Positions 1 to 10,555 of a stretch of 64,000 nt of DNA are shown here, one piece after another. Numbering within the stretch: position 1 is the first letter of the stretch; each line of letters begins with the position of its first letter. The position numbers and the translations under genes were made by a program. Under the pieces are notes generated by a model. That model had not been told where the DNA came from, did no database searches, and worked only from the letters and a program-made list of their open reading frames with translations. Source of the stretch: Thraustochytrium sp. TN22 (taxonomy: Eukaryota > Sar > Bigyra > Thraustochytrida > Thraustochytriidae); NCBI GenBank assembly GCA_013306675.1, contig JABLUY010000016.1, positions 210,465 through 274,464 of the forward strand, given 5' to 3'.

Positions 1-3000
1 CGGGATGCCGAGCTTCGCGCGCTCCGGACGGTCGAAGACAGTGAGGCGCGAGGCGAGGAGCTCCATGGCCTTGTAGGCGTTGCTGACGGTCTCGTGGAGG
101 TTTTCTGCTTCAGCGGCAATCTGTGTCGCTTCGGATGGATCGCGCTTGGTCGCGAGCTGCTCGAGCTTGGGGCGTAGCTGCTGGTCGACATAGTCCTTGA
201 AGCGCGCCTTTTCGACGCAGAGTGTGTGCAGGAAGTCGCTTTCCTGCGAGTGAGCTTTGATGACACAGGCCACGCAGGTGCGCCTGAGGTGTGCCGGCTG
301 GGCGAGGAGGCGCGCGTGCAGGTCAACACTGGGGTTGTCACGCACATAGTGTAGGCGGTCGAGAAGGTCGAAGCGGCGCTGCGCCGGCGCGAGGCAGCGT
401 GCGGCAATGTCTGCGAGGATATCGTCAAGATCAACCTCGTACTGCCAGAGCCTGCTGAGGTCGTCGGCTGTCTTGACCTTGAGCTGGATGTTGCGCTGGA
501 GGTCGTGGTACTCGTCGTGCGCGGCGCGCAGCGAGAGCATGGCCTGTGCATGGATCTCGGAAAGAATGCGTTCGGCCATGCGCGCGCATTGCGCGTGCAG
601 CGCTGCCTTGGCGCTCTGGAAGTCGATCTTGAAGAGCGGGACGCGCACGTGATTGGGCAAATCATCGTCGATGCGCGCTGCCACGGAGCGCAGGCGCAGG
701 ACCTCGCACTCGCTGGCCTGCAACATGGCGAGCTCGACCTTGAGTGCGTCGACGCGCTTGAAGCCGGCATCGAGGTCCGCCTCTGACGTCGGAAAGGGCT
801 CGGTCTGGCGAAAGGTGAGCGTCCGGCCCTTGTAGGAGCGAAAGCGCGACTCGTCGCGCGTGGGAATAGACTCGGTCGCCTCGTTGAAGGGGGCGAGCAG
901 AAAGGCGCCTTCTTCTTCACCGCCAGCGCCCCTGCGGTCGCCGCCGCGCTTCACAGAGAAGGCAATATTCTCGCCAACGGAGGCATCGCTGGAGCGGCTG
1001 CTGCCAGGACTGCTCAGCGAGGAGGAGGAGGAGGTCGAGGCCGTACTGGCGGCCGTGTGTGCCCATCCGAGGCTGCTGTTCGCGTCCGGATCATCCTCGT
1101 CGTGTTCGGCGAAACCTTGACCGTCCAGCGTAGTCCCATCCGGCAAGGTCTCAAGAAGCGAGATGGAGGGGGGCGCGCGGAACGAGGATGTGCTCAACGG
1201 CATGGTCCTGCCGAAGCGTGCAGAGGAACTCCGCGAGGAGGACTTGATGAGCAGAAAGCTGGCAATGTCGGCACTGCTGTCGAGGCGGCGGGAGCGCTTG
1301 GCGAGGGGCAGGGTGAACCACTGCACGTAAAGACTGAGGTCGAGGTGCGCGACATGCTGCAGATCGGTGTTGATGCCCTGGAGAATGGCTGCCTCGAGCC
1401 CGTGCAGCTTCTCGGCGACCTCCTCAGCGGCATCCATGGATTCGGTGACGATGGCGTCGAGGCTGCATCTGGCGCCCCAAATACAATCGGCGACGAAGTC
1501 GAAGGGATCGTCCGGCAAGTCAGCGCCCTGAAGCATGCGGTGGAAGATGAAGAGACGATGCCCGTTGAGGTCGGCGCGGCTGCGACGCACGGTTCTGATA
1601 CTCTGCAGGAGAATGGGCAGGAGCGGCTCGCTCGCCGGGCCGCCTCCGTGCGGCATGGCGTCGTCGCGGCGATGCATGGAGCGCAGCGCTGCAAGGACTG
1701 GGACGAGGTCATCGGCCGGGTCAGCAATGGACAGCAGCGTGCGCGCGAGCTTCTCGAGCGTGGCGAGCACACGCTGGCGCACGTCGTCAAGCGCTGGCTT
1801 GAAGACGGCGCCCTCGTGGAAGTGCAGCTCGACTCCAAAGAGCCCGGCGTGGTGTGTCTGCGCTGCGAGGCAGTCCTCAAGGCGCACGTCGATGCGGCGG
1901 CCTCGCGACGGCTCGTGGCGCATCACCGTGGCGCGCAGGCCGGTGCTGGCCTCGAAGATGTTCACGTACCGCTGCAGGGAGACTCGCATGAATTCGAAGA
2001 GGTGCTGGCGCGCCACGAGGCGTGTGCGGAGCACGAGACGCTGTGTGCAGCTGTCCTGGTACTCCTCGAAACTGCGCTCGTAGAAATTGTAGATGGCGCC
2101 GTCCGGGCTGGGCTGGCCCTGCAGCTTGCCGAGGCACGTCATGATGATGCTATGCAGCCACTTGCTCTTGAGTAGGTGCGCGATCGTCTGCAGGTGCAAC
2201 TCCTGCTTTTTGGTGAAGGCCTCGGCGCGCATGGGCGGATGAAGGTCATCGAGATCGGCAAAGAGGGTTACCTCGCGGCCGTTGGCCGCCAGGACGCGCG
2301 GGAGCTGGAGTCCGGCCTGGTGCGCGAGCGACACAAAGTGGCGAAGATGCTCGTAGCACTCCAGCATGTGGGTGCCGAGTGCCGCGCACGCGTCTGCGAA
2401 TGGAATATCCCGCTCGCAGCTGCGCTGGCGGCTGCGAGCTTGCCAGCGGACGAGGGCGTCCTGATGGTCCCGGTACACGGAGCGCAGATGCCATTGCTCC
2501 ACTTGGAAGGCGTGCAAGGCCAGCATGCGAGGGCGCGCCCACTCGGGCGTCCCATTCCACTTGCGCAGGAGCCTACGGCGGCGGCGTTGCAGCTGCCGCG
2601 CTGGCTTGCTGCTCAAGAAGAGGTTGTACGCACAGGCCGCGTCGTGAAGGTGCGTCTCCGACTCTCGTGGAAGCTCGTCGCCGAGCATTTCGCGCGCTTT
2701 GCGCGCCACACGCTGCAGCGGGGCGGCGCCGTGCTCGCGTAGCCCGAGGCGGCGCGCGACCTGGTCCAGAAGGACTGACTCGTTCGTGGACGGCGCATCC
2801 CGGTGTACGGGCCCCTCTCGAAGCATGGGTGCTGGGAGAAGGCGCGTGAAGATGGTGTCGACGAGCTCCTGCACGCGGTTCTGCCATGGCGCGTCCGGCT
2901 CGTTGAAGGCGGGCTCGCTGCAGTCTGCCCCATGCAGGAGGCGGTTCATCTCCGCGAGAACATCCGCGAGCGTGAGTGAAGCATGCGAGTCTTGGCGCCC

Positions 3001-4344
3001 GAGGTCTGTTTTGTCCACGTCTGCGTCCGTATCATTCTGAACGATCTTGGTGGCGGAGGCGGGGGCGGCAGCGCTCGCGAGCGGAAAGTTGAGCGCGGAC
3101 GCGATAATGCGGCTGCGCATGGACCAGAGGCGAGAGGCACCATCGCCTGCGTCAGCGAGGTAGGCGTCCTGGGGGCGCGGGTGGGCGGCGAGGAAGTGGG
3201 CATGCTTCCAGCGCATGCCTTCAATGAAGCGCAGCTCGTCAGCCAGACGAACGCGAGTCCGATAGCAGGCGATAGCCTCGTTTTCAAAGCGGACGATGGT
3301 GCGCGGGCAGTGCTTGCGGGCGACCCTTCCATTGCCGTGGATGCTAACGCCAATGCTGTAGAGGCGCCTCTCCGGGTCGTAGTCGTGGACCTGGCAAGGC
3401 ACCTCGACCAGGACGGCGCGGAGGGTGCTGAAGGTTTGCAGAAAGGCCGGCGTTGCGCCCTGCGAGCGCCCTGTGAGGTGCGCGTGGCGGTCGTCAACCC
3501 AGTCCTGATCATGTAGCGTGCACGGCGGGCCGGGCTCGTGGCCGCAGACACCAGGACCGAGGTCAAACTCGTGGAGAAAGAGAACCCGCGTAGTGCGGTC
3601 CTTGTCCGGCAGCGTGAAGGTCTTGCGCTGCGGCGCGCAGACGTGCGCGTCGTCCCTGGTCCCATTTGACGATGCCGTCAGCGCGCTGTCTGGTCGTGGC
3701 CGCTTGCGTGGCGGCGTCTTGGCAAAATGCACCAGACGGCTCGTATGCGTGCCGACGAGCCGGAACGCTGGACTGTATGCGTTCGCGATGCGCGAGCTCA
3801 TGGAGTCCTGCGGCGAGGCGAGCGAGAAGGATCGCGACGGGTCTGCTTGGAGTGTCGCCGCGGCACGTAGTTTGCGGTCAAGGCTGATGCGGCGCGGCGA
3901 AGACGCGAGCCGCGGCGAAGGAAGGCCTGCAGGCCGCCGGGGTGCTGCCGGCTTTTCTGCTGCCTTCGCCACATACGACTTCCACGCAGACGGGTCCTGC
4001 GCTCTGACCGTGTCCGCGAGCTGCGCGCGCGAGTCTGCGAGCTCCTCCACGCGCGCGTCAGCGAGCTCCTCCACGCGCGGGTCTTGTTCGCGGTCCTTGG
4101 CCAGCGTCTCCTCCTCGTCCTCGTGTTCGTCCTCCTCGTCGTGGTGCGTCTCGTCCTCCGCCGTTTCAGCGGCGGCGAAGAAGACGAGCTCGCGCGTCAC
4201 GAGGCGCTTGTCGAGGCCGCCCTCACGCAGGTCCACGCGCTTGAGCGCCGCCTCCGTGCCTTGCAGCGCGCCCATGATGGCCTGCAAGGCCCTGTCCCAG
4301 TCTTCATCGCCGCCGCCCTCTGCGAGCGCGTCGTCCAGGTCCAT
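1..4344 (-). CDS. Axonemal-type dynein heavy chain, N-terminal stem (partial)
   Basis: Continuous minus-strand frame of 1448 codons from an ATG at 4344 to the left edge, where it is still open, so the motor (AAA ring and microtubule stalk) lies outside the window. The first ~250 residues are acidic and low in complexity. The middle matches the dynein heavy chain tail, for example KWLHSIIMTCLGKLQG near 2150, followed by an FYERSFEEYQ stretch and LFEFMRVSLQRYVNIFE near 2000. A long helical stretch near 700-100 (IHAQAMLSLRAAHDEYHDLQ, then RLWQYEVDLDDIL) fits the linker-proximal part of single-headed inner-arm chains (DNAH3/7/12-like). Dynein heavy chains drive axonemal sliding, so the organism probably makes flagellated cells. 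No intron was seen. An additional 5' exon in the upstream 400 bp cannot be excluded. Family call is from remembered consensus, not a search. Confidence 0.8.
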   Translation of the reverse strand, partial: MDLDDALAEGGGDEDWDRALQAIMGALQGTEAALKRVDLREGGLDKRLVTRELVFFAAAETAEDETHHDEEDEHEDEEETLAKDREQDPRVEELADARVEELADSRAQLADTVRAQDPSAWKSYVAKAAEKPAAPRRPAGLPSPRLASSPRRISLDRKLRAAATLQADPSRSFSLASPQDSMSSRIANAYSPAFRLVGTHTSRLVHFAKTPPRKRPRPDSALTASSNGTRDDAHVCAPQRKTFTLPDKDRTTRVLFLHEFDLGPGVCGHEPGPPCTLHDQDWVDDRHAHLTGRSQGATPAFLQTFSTLRAVLVEVPCQVHDYDPERRLYSIGVSIHGNGRVARKHCPRTIVRFENEAIACYRTRVRLADELRFIEGMRWKHAHFLAAHPRPQDAYLADAGDGASRLWSMRSRIIASALNFPLASAAAPASATKIVQNDTDADVDKTDLGRQDSHASLTLADVLAEMNRLLHGADCSEPAFNEPDAPWQNRVQELVDTIFTRLLPAPMLREGPVHRDAPSTNESVLLDQVARRLGLREHGAAPLQRVARKAREMLGDELPRESETHLHDAACAYNLFLSSKPARQLQRRRRRLLRKWNGTPEWARPRMLALHAFQVEQWHLRSVYRDHQDALVRWQARSRQRSCERDIPFADACAALGTHMLECYEHLRHFVSLAHQAGLQLPRVLAANGREVTLFADLDDLHPPMRAEAFTKKQELHLQTIAHLLKSKWLHSIIMTCLGKLQGQPSPDGAIYNFYERSFEEYQDSCTQRLVLRTRLVARQHLFEFMRVSLQRYVNIFEASTGLRATVMRHEPSRGRRIDVRLEDCLAAQTHHAGLFGVELHFHEGAVFKPALDDVRQRVLATLEKLARTLLSIADPADDLVPVLAALRSMHRRDDAMPHGGGPASEPLLPILLQSIRTVRRSRADLNGHRLFIFHRMLQGADLPDDPFDFVADCIWGARCSLDAIVTESMDAAEEVAEKLHGLEAAILQGINTDLQHVAHLDLSLYVQWFTLPLAKRSRRLDSSADIASFLLIKSSSRSSSARFGRTMPLSTSSFRAPPSISLLETLPDGTTLDGQGFAEHDEDDPDANSSLGWAHTAASTASTSSSSSLSSPGSSRSSDASVGENIAFSVKRGGDRRGAGGEEEGAFLLAPFNEATESIPTRDESRFRSYKGRTLTFRQTEPFPTSEADLDAGFKRVDALKVELAMLQASECEVLRLRSVAARIDDDLPNHVRVPLFKIDFQSAKAALHAQCARMAERILSEIHAQAMLSLRAAHDEYHDLQRNIQLKVKTADDLSRLWQYEVDLDDILADIAARCLAPAQRRFDLLDRLHYVRDNPSVDLHARLLAQPAHLRRTCVACVIKAHSQESDFLHTLCVEKARFKDYVDQQLRPKLEQLATKRDPSEATQIAAEAENLHETVSNAYKAMELLASRLTVFDRPERAKLGIP

Positions 4345-4745
4345 GGCTGGCGGGGCCGGGCCGGGCTGGGCCTGCGCGGCGTGCTGCGCGGCGCCGCACG
4401 CCCGGGCTGCGGCGCCTTCGTCTTTGCGGCTTGCTTGGCGCGGCTTGGCGCGGCGCCGCGCAAGTTCGTAGTGGGAGTAGGGCTCTTTGCTTTGGCCGGT
4501 AGCGGGGGTTGCGCCTCGGTTCTCACAGTCAGATCACTACCAGCAGGACAACAGTTTGCTTGCAGCCGCGAGGGGAGAGCGCATGGCACTCCAGGCCAGG
4601 CCAGGCCAGGCCAACCACGGCAAGGACGTGGCGTGGCGGCTTTCGCGATGCCCCAGACAGGGCAAGACCTAAAGGTTGATGCGTGTGCCAAGAGCGACAA
4701 CGATGGAAAAAAGAGAAAGCTGTTGTGGAGTCGCGAAAGCTGAGG
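4345..4745. other. Intergenic spacer upstream of the dynein gene
   Basis: About 400 bp between the dynein start and the end of the next minus-strand gene. It holds four-plus copies of GGCCA at 4591-4612 and no convincing coding frame. It may contain the dynein promoter or a small non-coding first exon. Confidence 0.5.
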
Positions 4746-5228
4746 TCAGGAGCTCGTAGCGTCTGTAGTGTCTGCAACCACAGCAGCGTCAGAAGCGGTA
4801 CTGGCAAGAGAGCTAGGAGAGACGTCTTGGACGGCGGCAGCGGCGGCGCGAGCGGCAGCCTCGGCCTCCTGGCGGAGACGGCTTCGCTCGAGCGCGGCGG
4901 CCTTGCGCTCGGCTTTTTGGCGGGCAAGGCGCTCCTGAAGGTCGCGGCGCTCGTCCTCGATGCGCTGCGTGTACTCACGCTCGCGGTCCTCCTTCTCGCG
5001 AAGCAAGTCCTTGATGAGGCACTGCATGAGCGAGGCGTGCGAGATGGCCTGCGGCAGCGTGAGTTTCCTGCGCTCGCATTCCTGCCCAAGGGCGTCAGTC
5101 GTGGCGCGGGCGGGTACGCGCGCGAGTCAACTCACCTGTCTGAGCTCGAAGGTAGACTTGGCGTGGACGTTGTCGAGCGTGAAGTCGGCGGGCGCCACTG
5201 CGTCCTCGACCTGGTTGTCGGTTGTCAT
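4746..5228 (-). CDS. Small coiled-coil protein, two exons
   Basis: Exons 5228-5136 and 5081-4746 are joined over a 54 bp intron (GTGAGT donor, GGGCAG acceptor, phase 0), giving 142 residues. The protein starts MTTDNQVEDAV. Its second exon opens ECERRKLTLPQAISHASLMQ, then a charged heptad-like helix from about residue 55 to 110 (KEDREREYTQRIEDERRDLQ) and an Ala/Ser/Asp-rich tail. The helix is almost certainly a coiled coil. No family was recognised. The position next to a dynein heavy chain invites a flagellar role, but that is only proximity. The intron is very short compared with others in the window. Confidence 0.6.
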
Positions 5229-5253
5229 GCTGTGCAACGCAGTCAAGTGCTAC

Positions 5254-5294
5254 GTGGCGTGGCGTGGCGTGGCGTGGCGAGGCGTGGCGTGGCG
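5254..5294. repeat. GTGGC pentanucleotide tandem repeat
   Basis: About eight copies of GTGGC with one interruption (GAGGC), lying just 5' of the small coiled-coil gene on the minus strand. Confidence 0.85.
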
Positions 5295-5809
5295 GAGCGG
5301 CAGCGACAGCAGCAGCGCAGCGCAGCGCCGCGGCGGAGGAGCAGCCCGTGCGCGCGAGCGCTCGCCCGCCGCACCGCGCAAACTGGGACGCGCGTCCCAG
5401 CCCGGACTGATAGAGAAAGAAAGCGCGACGGAAGGTCGCGTAACGCTCAGGCGTTGCTTAAACGGCGCCGTAACGGCCAACGGATGATGGCGCCGCGGAC
5501 GGGGTGTGCGTGCGAACATGGTTCGGAAAATGAATGAATGCGGAGGCCATGCGGAGGCATTATGCGGAGGCATTATGCGAGGTTGCAGCTCGCAACAGGC
5601 AACCGTGAATCAGGAACGCGGCGCCGCTGAGTGGAGCGCCGCGGAACTTGAAAGTCCATTCGCCGAGCGCTGGGCGGCGCTGCGCTACGCAGGGCTGCTG
5701 CGCAGGTGCGCGCAGTCCGCGAGCGAGCAAGCGTGAGCAAGCAAGCAAGCAAGCACGCGAGCGAGCGAGCGTGCTCAGCAGGCAAGCGCGCAGCGCGACA
5801 CTCGAGACG

Positions 5810-6709
5810 ATGGCCACCAAGGAGGCGCCGTCGGAGGTGTCGATGAACCAGATCTGGCGCGAGGTGATCCGCCGCGAGGACAATGCGCTGAGGAACAAGG
5901 AGCGCGTGTACTCGTGCAACCTGAACGCGCTGCGCAAGGACCGCATCACCGAGGCGCCCGGCGTGCGTGCGGAGCGGCGGCGCGAGCTGACGGCGGAGGA
6001 GGACGGTGAGTGGAGTCACGCCATTTACCAAGGAAGGCGCTGCGAGGCAAGACAGCTGACGAAGGAGGACGTGCTGCAGCGGAGGCCACTCGCATCCTGG
6101 AGAGCTACGGCATCAAGACGCGCGTGGAGGATCCGGCGACGCTGCGCGTGCCGCCCACGTCGAGCGGTCAGTACGGGTAGGTTCTGGCTGTTGATTGGCA
6201 AGCGAGGGGCACGCGTTGCAATGCAAGCTGCGGGCTTTGCACGCGCTCTGTGTGTCTGTCTGTCTGTCGGGTGGCAGGCAGGGCGTCTCGAGTCGGACGA
6301 GCTTGATGGTGAGGCGCAGCGTGGCATGACGCAGACGAACACCTCTTGCATCGGGCTGCCACTCAGTCACTGCCTGTGCGGCGGCGTGAGGCGTGGCACG
6401 TGGCTGTTCGCGCCTGGAGGTGTCTCGATCTCGTGTACTCGGGTCGGGCGGGCCGGGCTCGGGCGTGATGGCTGAGCCGCTGAGCGAGGGTGAGCGCGGC
6501 CGCGTAGCTTGCGTTACGTATAGCATACATCTCCCGAGCGTGGGCGCGGCCGCGACGTTGACTGACGGGCTACGCTTCACAGGAACTTCTTGTACTTTAC
6601 ATACCCTGACGAGCGTCGGCAGGAAAACGTACGGCAGAGCTGCGAGGAGACCAAGTACGCCAAGAACTTTGCGGCCATGACGGGCAAGTCGGCCTTCGCC
6701 AAGCAGTGA
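5810..6709 (+). CDS. Small uncharacterised protein, three exons
   Basis: Exons 5810-6005, 6080-6176 and 6583-6709 join to 420 nt (139 residues). Donors are GTGAGT and GTAGGT, acceptors are CTGCAG and TTCACAG, intron phases 1 and 2, and the frame closes exactly at TGA 6707-6709. The protein begins MATKEAPSEVSMNQIW, has a basic helical first exon, a middle with RILESYGIKTRVEDPATLRV and a C-terminal part with FLYFTYPDERRQENV. The exon joins make smooth protein (GQYG then NFLYFTYP), which supports the model. No known family was recognised. A (GCAA)n and (GCGA)n tract at 5725-5770 precedes the ATG. Confidence 0.65.
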
Positions 6710-7814
6710 CGAGGCGGGCGAGCTCGGAGGACTGCGAGAAGGCGCGAGAAGGAGGGAGGAGTCGGTTTGCTGGTTCGCCGCTCATGACGATGAAACCATG
6801 ATGAGCAGCGCCGGCCTTCCGACGATGGTGTTGCGTTCAATGCGTTAGCAGGTAGTGGTAGAGGGTAAAACACACGCGTTTCCTCTTCCCAGGAGCACAA
6901 ACTCCGCAAGGCCTGGCCTCGCCTTGCGAGGCGCCTGCCGCGCCTGCGAGCCTCGTCTCGTCACGTTCCTGCCGTGACCGGCGTAGCCTAGCCTAGCCAG
7001 GCCCCTCCATCATGCAGCGCATGCCGGCGCTGCGACGCGCCCGCTGCCCCCTCGCCGCCCGCGGCGCCGCCTCCCCGCGCGGCGGCGTCCCGCGCCAGGG
7101 CTGCAGCCCGCGACCCGCGGCGCGCGCGCGGGGCTCCGCGAGCCGCCGCGACGCCCCGCGCGCCCCCCGCGCCGCCCCCGCGCGCGCGCGCCGCCGCCGC
7201 CGCCCGCCGCAGCCTGGGCAGCCTGCGCGCGCGGCGCGGGCCCGCCGTCCGTTGGCCCGAGCCGCCGCGCAGCCGAGCCGAGCCGCGCGGCGCGGCGCGG
7301 GCGGCGGCGGGGCGGCGCGCGGCGCGCGGCGCGGCGCGGCGCAGACCAGACGCGCAGCCCGCGCGCGCCGGCCCGAGCGCGGCGAGCGGCCCGCGGCGGC
7401 GCGGCGCGGCGCATCGCAGCGCGGCGCATCGCAGCGCAGACGCGCAGCGCCGGCGCGGGGCGAGGCCGGGCCGGGCGCGCAGCGCGGCGGCGCGCGGCGC
7501 GGCGAGGCGCGCGCGCGCGCGCGGCGGGCGCGGCGGCGCGGCGCGCGGCGAGGCGCCGCGGGCGAGCGAGGCCGCGGCGAGCGAGGCCGGCGAGGAGCGG
7601 CGGCGCGGCCGGGCGCGGCGCGTGCGGCACGCGGCGGGCGCGGCGCGTGCCGCGACCCAGGCGGCGGCGGGCGGGCGGGCGCGCAGAACAGAAAGGCGCG
7701 CCGGCGGGGGAGGCGAGGCGAGGCGCGGCGAGGGAGGCGCGGCGAGGGAGGCGCGGCGAGGCGAGGCGGGGCGAGGCGGGGCGGGGCGAGGCGAGGCGAG
7801 CGAAGCGCGGCGCG
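6710..7814. other. GC-extreme, T-poor leader upstream of the KIX gene
   Basis: About 1.1 kb without a convincing gene. From roughly 7265 to 7815 the plus strand is almost free of T and built of GCGGC, GGCGAG and GAGGC words, so long open frames occur on both strands by composition alone. It probably holds the promoter and 5' leader of the next gene. Confidence 0.6.
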
Positions 7815-9078
7815 ATGCCGGCGAAGAAGAAGCGCAGCAGCAGCAGCTGCAGCAGCAGCAGCAGCGGCGGCAGCGGCGCAGTGGAGCAGAAGCAGACCGG
7901 CGCCGGGGCGGGGACGGCGCCGGGCGAAGCGGAGGGCGAGGGCGCAGGCGGGCTGCGCATCGGCGACCTGAGCAACGCCAAGGCGACGGCGTGGCAGGAC
8001 CCGGCGCGCGATGCGGCGCTGCGCACGCGCGGGTTCGTGCGCATCGCGCAGATCATCTCGCGCGGCGTGGCCGCGGAGAACAAGCGCAACAAGCCCAAGG
8101 AGTACCGGGTGTCGCTCATCCTGGAGCGCATGTGCTACGAGAGCGCGTGCACGCGCGACGAGTACGTTGACCTGCGGTCCTTCAAGGTGCTCCTGCACCG
8201 CATGGCGGCCGAGAAGGCCAAGCGCCGCACCACGAGCAACTCGGACGGCTTCAGCTACCCGCTGCTGACGGCGGCGGACTTTGACAAGGCCAGCGGCGCG
8301 CCCAGTGCCTCGCTGCATCACCTTTCGTCGGACGCGCCCGTGCCGCCGCCGGCGCTAGGCCGCTCGTGCGGCCGCGCCACGCCGCCCTCGCTCGCCCTGC
8401 AGCAGCACCAGCAGCACCAGCAGCTGCTGCACCACCACCACCAGCAACGCTTTCCCCAGCTGCAGCGCTTCGACTTTATGGGCCGCGCGCAGCACCAGCA
8501 CCAGCACCAGCTCCTCAACCACCACCACGACGCCGATGAAGACCTGGCCAGCGCGCTGGGCCTCATCAAGGAGGAGCAGCTCGGGCCCGAGGCTGCTTCC
8601 GGCAGCGACCTGGGTTTCGGCCCGTCGGCGGCGTCCAAACCGCCCACGCCCATTTTGCCGCAGCGCGAGCAGAGCGTCGGCAGCGTCAGCAGCGTCTCGA
8701 GTGGCTCGCACAAGATGCTCAAGCTTGAGCCGCGCGCCCTTGGCTGCTTCGAGGAGGACAACACCACCTCGCGGGCTCTGCTGGATTTCCTGGACTCCTC
8801 CTCGGGAACTTTGCCGCTCACGCGCGGCATCTCCAACAACAGCACCGGCATGGGTACGCTCATGGAGATGGACTTTACGCCGCTCCCCTTTGGCCACTCG
8901 TCGTCCCCCGCCATGCTTTCGCCAATGGCGCCCATGCCTCCCTATCCCGTCTCGAACGCTTTTTTCCCCGGCGACGAGGAGCCTGACGGAGGGGCCGCCG
9001 CCAGCAGCGCAACATCCTCCAGCAACAACTCCAGCGACGTCGCGGCCCCCGGCTTCGGAAGCAGCAGCGGCGGCGGCG

Positions 9079-9109
<31 letters not shown>

Positions 9110-9740
9110 CAGCAACAACAGTAACCGCGAAAACAGCGGGCGTGACCCGGACGGGAAGCCGGGCCTGCGCAAGTCGCTCTCGCTCTCGACCTCGTCTACG
9201 CTCTCGACTGCCACCTCGGCGGGATCCGGGTCGCCGCAGTACCAGCAGAAGCAGCAGCAGCAGCATCAGTCTTCACAGCCCGACCACCTCCTGGATCCCT
9301 TTGACGCCAGCAAACTCTGGGCGCTTCAGCAGCCGCAGCTCGGACCAAGCGCCTACGGCGGCTTTGGTGCCGGCAATTTGAACGGCTCCAACAAAAAGGT
9401 GCGCTCTCACAGCGACAGCAATTTGCCCGTCTTTAGTGGCAACACCGCTGACGCCGTCGCTCCCCTCGAGGACGGCGTCTCGTTTCGGCCCGGCATCCAC
9501 GGCTCATTCGGCTCCGCCATGCCCTCGCGCCTTTCGCGCGGCGGCGGTCTGGGCCGCAAGGATCCTCAGGACCGCCACCGCTCCCGCCAGCGCACGCCGC
9601 GACGCCGCCAGAGCGTCGCCGGCTCGCGCTTCTTTGCAGATTCCGACGGCCTCAATGATCGTGGCGATGTTGCCACGCGGCCCGGTGCCCAACTTGGCGG
9701 CGCTTGGCAGCGGGCGCGCTGCTTTGCGGGTGCCGATTGA
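7815..9740 (+). CDS. KIX-domain coactivator-like protein
   Basis: 641 residues from ATG 7815, chosen because the frame upstream is compositionally biased sequence. Residues ~69-137 read FVRIAQIISRG, then a short basic linker, then RVSLILERMCYESACTRDEY and a final basic helix. This parallels the CBP/p300 KIX domain, whose third helix has the MYESANSRDEYY signature. KIX domains bind transactivation peptides of transcription factors, so a nuclear transcriptional cofactor is likely. The rest is low complexity: His/Gln runs (8400-8540), Ser/Asn runs (9060-9130) and Gln runs (9245-9270), as in coactivators. There is no HAT or bromodomain, so this is not a CBP orthologue. The basic last ~110 residues are of unknown function. 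Confidence 0.65.
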
Positions 9741-10555
9741 TGACCATGACCATTCTATTGATCTCTTGTTGACATTTTTTTTTCTGTTTCATCCATTCTT
9801 TTGCTTGCTCTTCTGCCGAGAATGTTGGGTGAGAAGAGAAGATCACCTCATCCACCGAAAGTCTTGATGATTGCCGCTGCGGGCTGATTGCTTGCTCTGC
9901 AAGGGAGAGCCAAGACTTGCGGCAAAGAGGGACTCGGACTGTCTGTTTATGAGTTGAGGGCCTGCTCCTGTGCCTACACTACAAAGACCCGGCATCCGCC
10001 GTGTGCGTGTCCTGGCACCACAAAAAGTCTTTGCACAGTCGCTCACGGCTTTGGCCGACTTACATCGAGGTTGCATCGCATTCACTCGTGTTGGCCGGAA
10101 AACGGCAAACGCGTGAAGGTTTGGCACATTCTCAGGCGTCGTAAACGAATTCATCAGTGGGCTTGAGCCACACGAACTCGCGCTGCGCTCGCTCAAGTTG
10201 AGCTCGTGCAACTTTTCAGCTCGCGCAACCTTTGAGCTCGCGCAAATCTTGAGCTCGCGCAACTTTTGAGCTCGCCCAAGCTGCGCTCGCGCAAGCTGTG
10301 GGCTTGAGCCACACAAATTCGCGCTGCGCTCGCTCGAGATGAGATCGCGCAACTTGCGCTCGCTCAAGTTGAGCTCGTGCAACTTTTCAGCTCGCGCAAA
10401 TCTCGAGCTCGCGCAACTTTTCAGCTCGCGCAACTTTTCAGCTCGCGCATGATGCGCTCGCGCAAGCTGCGCCAGCATCGAGCTGACGTTCATTTTGAGC
10501 CGACATTCCTTTCGCACTTGAATATTTATGTCATCCGAGTCAGGCAGTGGGGAAA
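9741..10555. other. Spacer with a complex direct repeat
   Basis: Between a plus-strand and a minus-strand gene that converge. 9741-10157 shows nothing recognisable. 10158-10475 is the repeat described separately. Open frames through the repeat read only Leu/Arg/Ser periodic sequence and are not called. Confidence 0.5.
10158..10475. repeat. Two-level direct repeat of GAGCTCGCGCAACTT words
   Basis: A unit beginning GGGCTTGAGCCACAC occurs at ~10158 and again at ~10307 (period ~150 bp). Inside each unit, ~15-20 bp words of the type AGCTCGCGCAACTTTT are repeated five or more times. No spacers or protein-coding logic was seen. Confidence 0.8.

Noticed and set aside
1057-3516. Chain of plus-strand open frames across the dynein region
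   Set aside because: They are codon-aligned complements of the minus-strand dynein stem; their translations lack domains.
6993-8321. 440-codon minus-strand frame rich in Arg/Ala/Pro
   Set aside because: Produced by T-poor GC-extreme sequence; overlaps the KIX region of the real gene on the other strand.
9843-10517. 224-codon minus-strand frame with Leu-rich periodic sequence
   Set aside because: It is the translation of the nested DNA repeat (ARAEKLHELNLSE-type period), not a leucine-rich-repeat domain.
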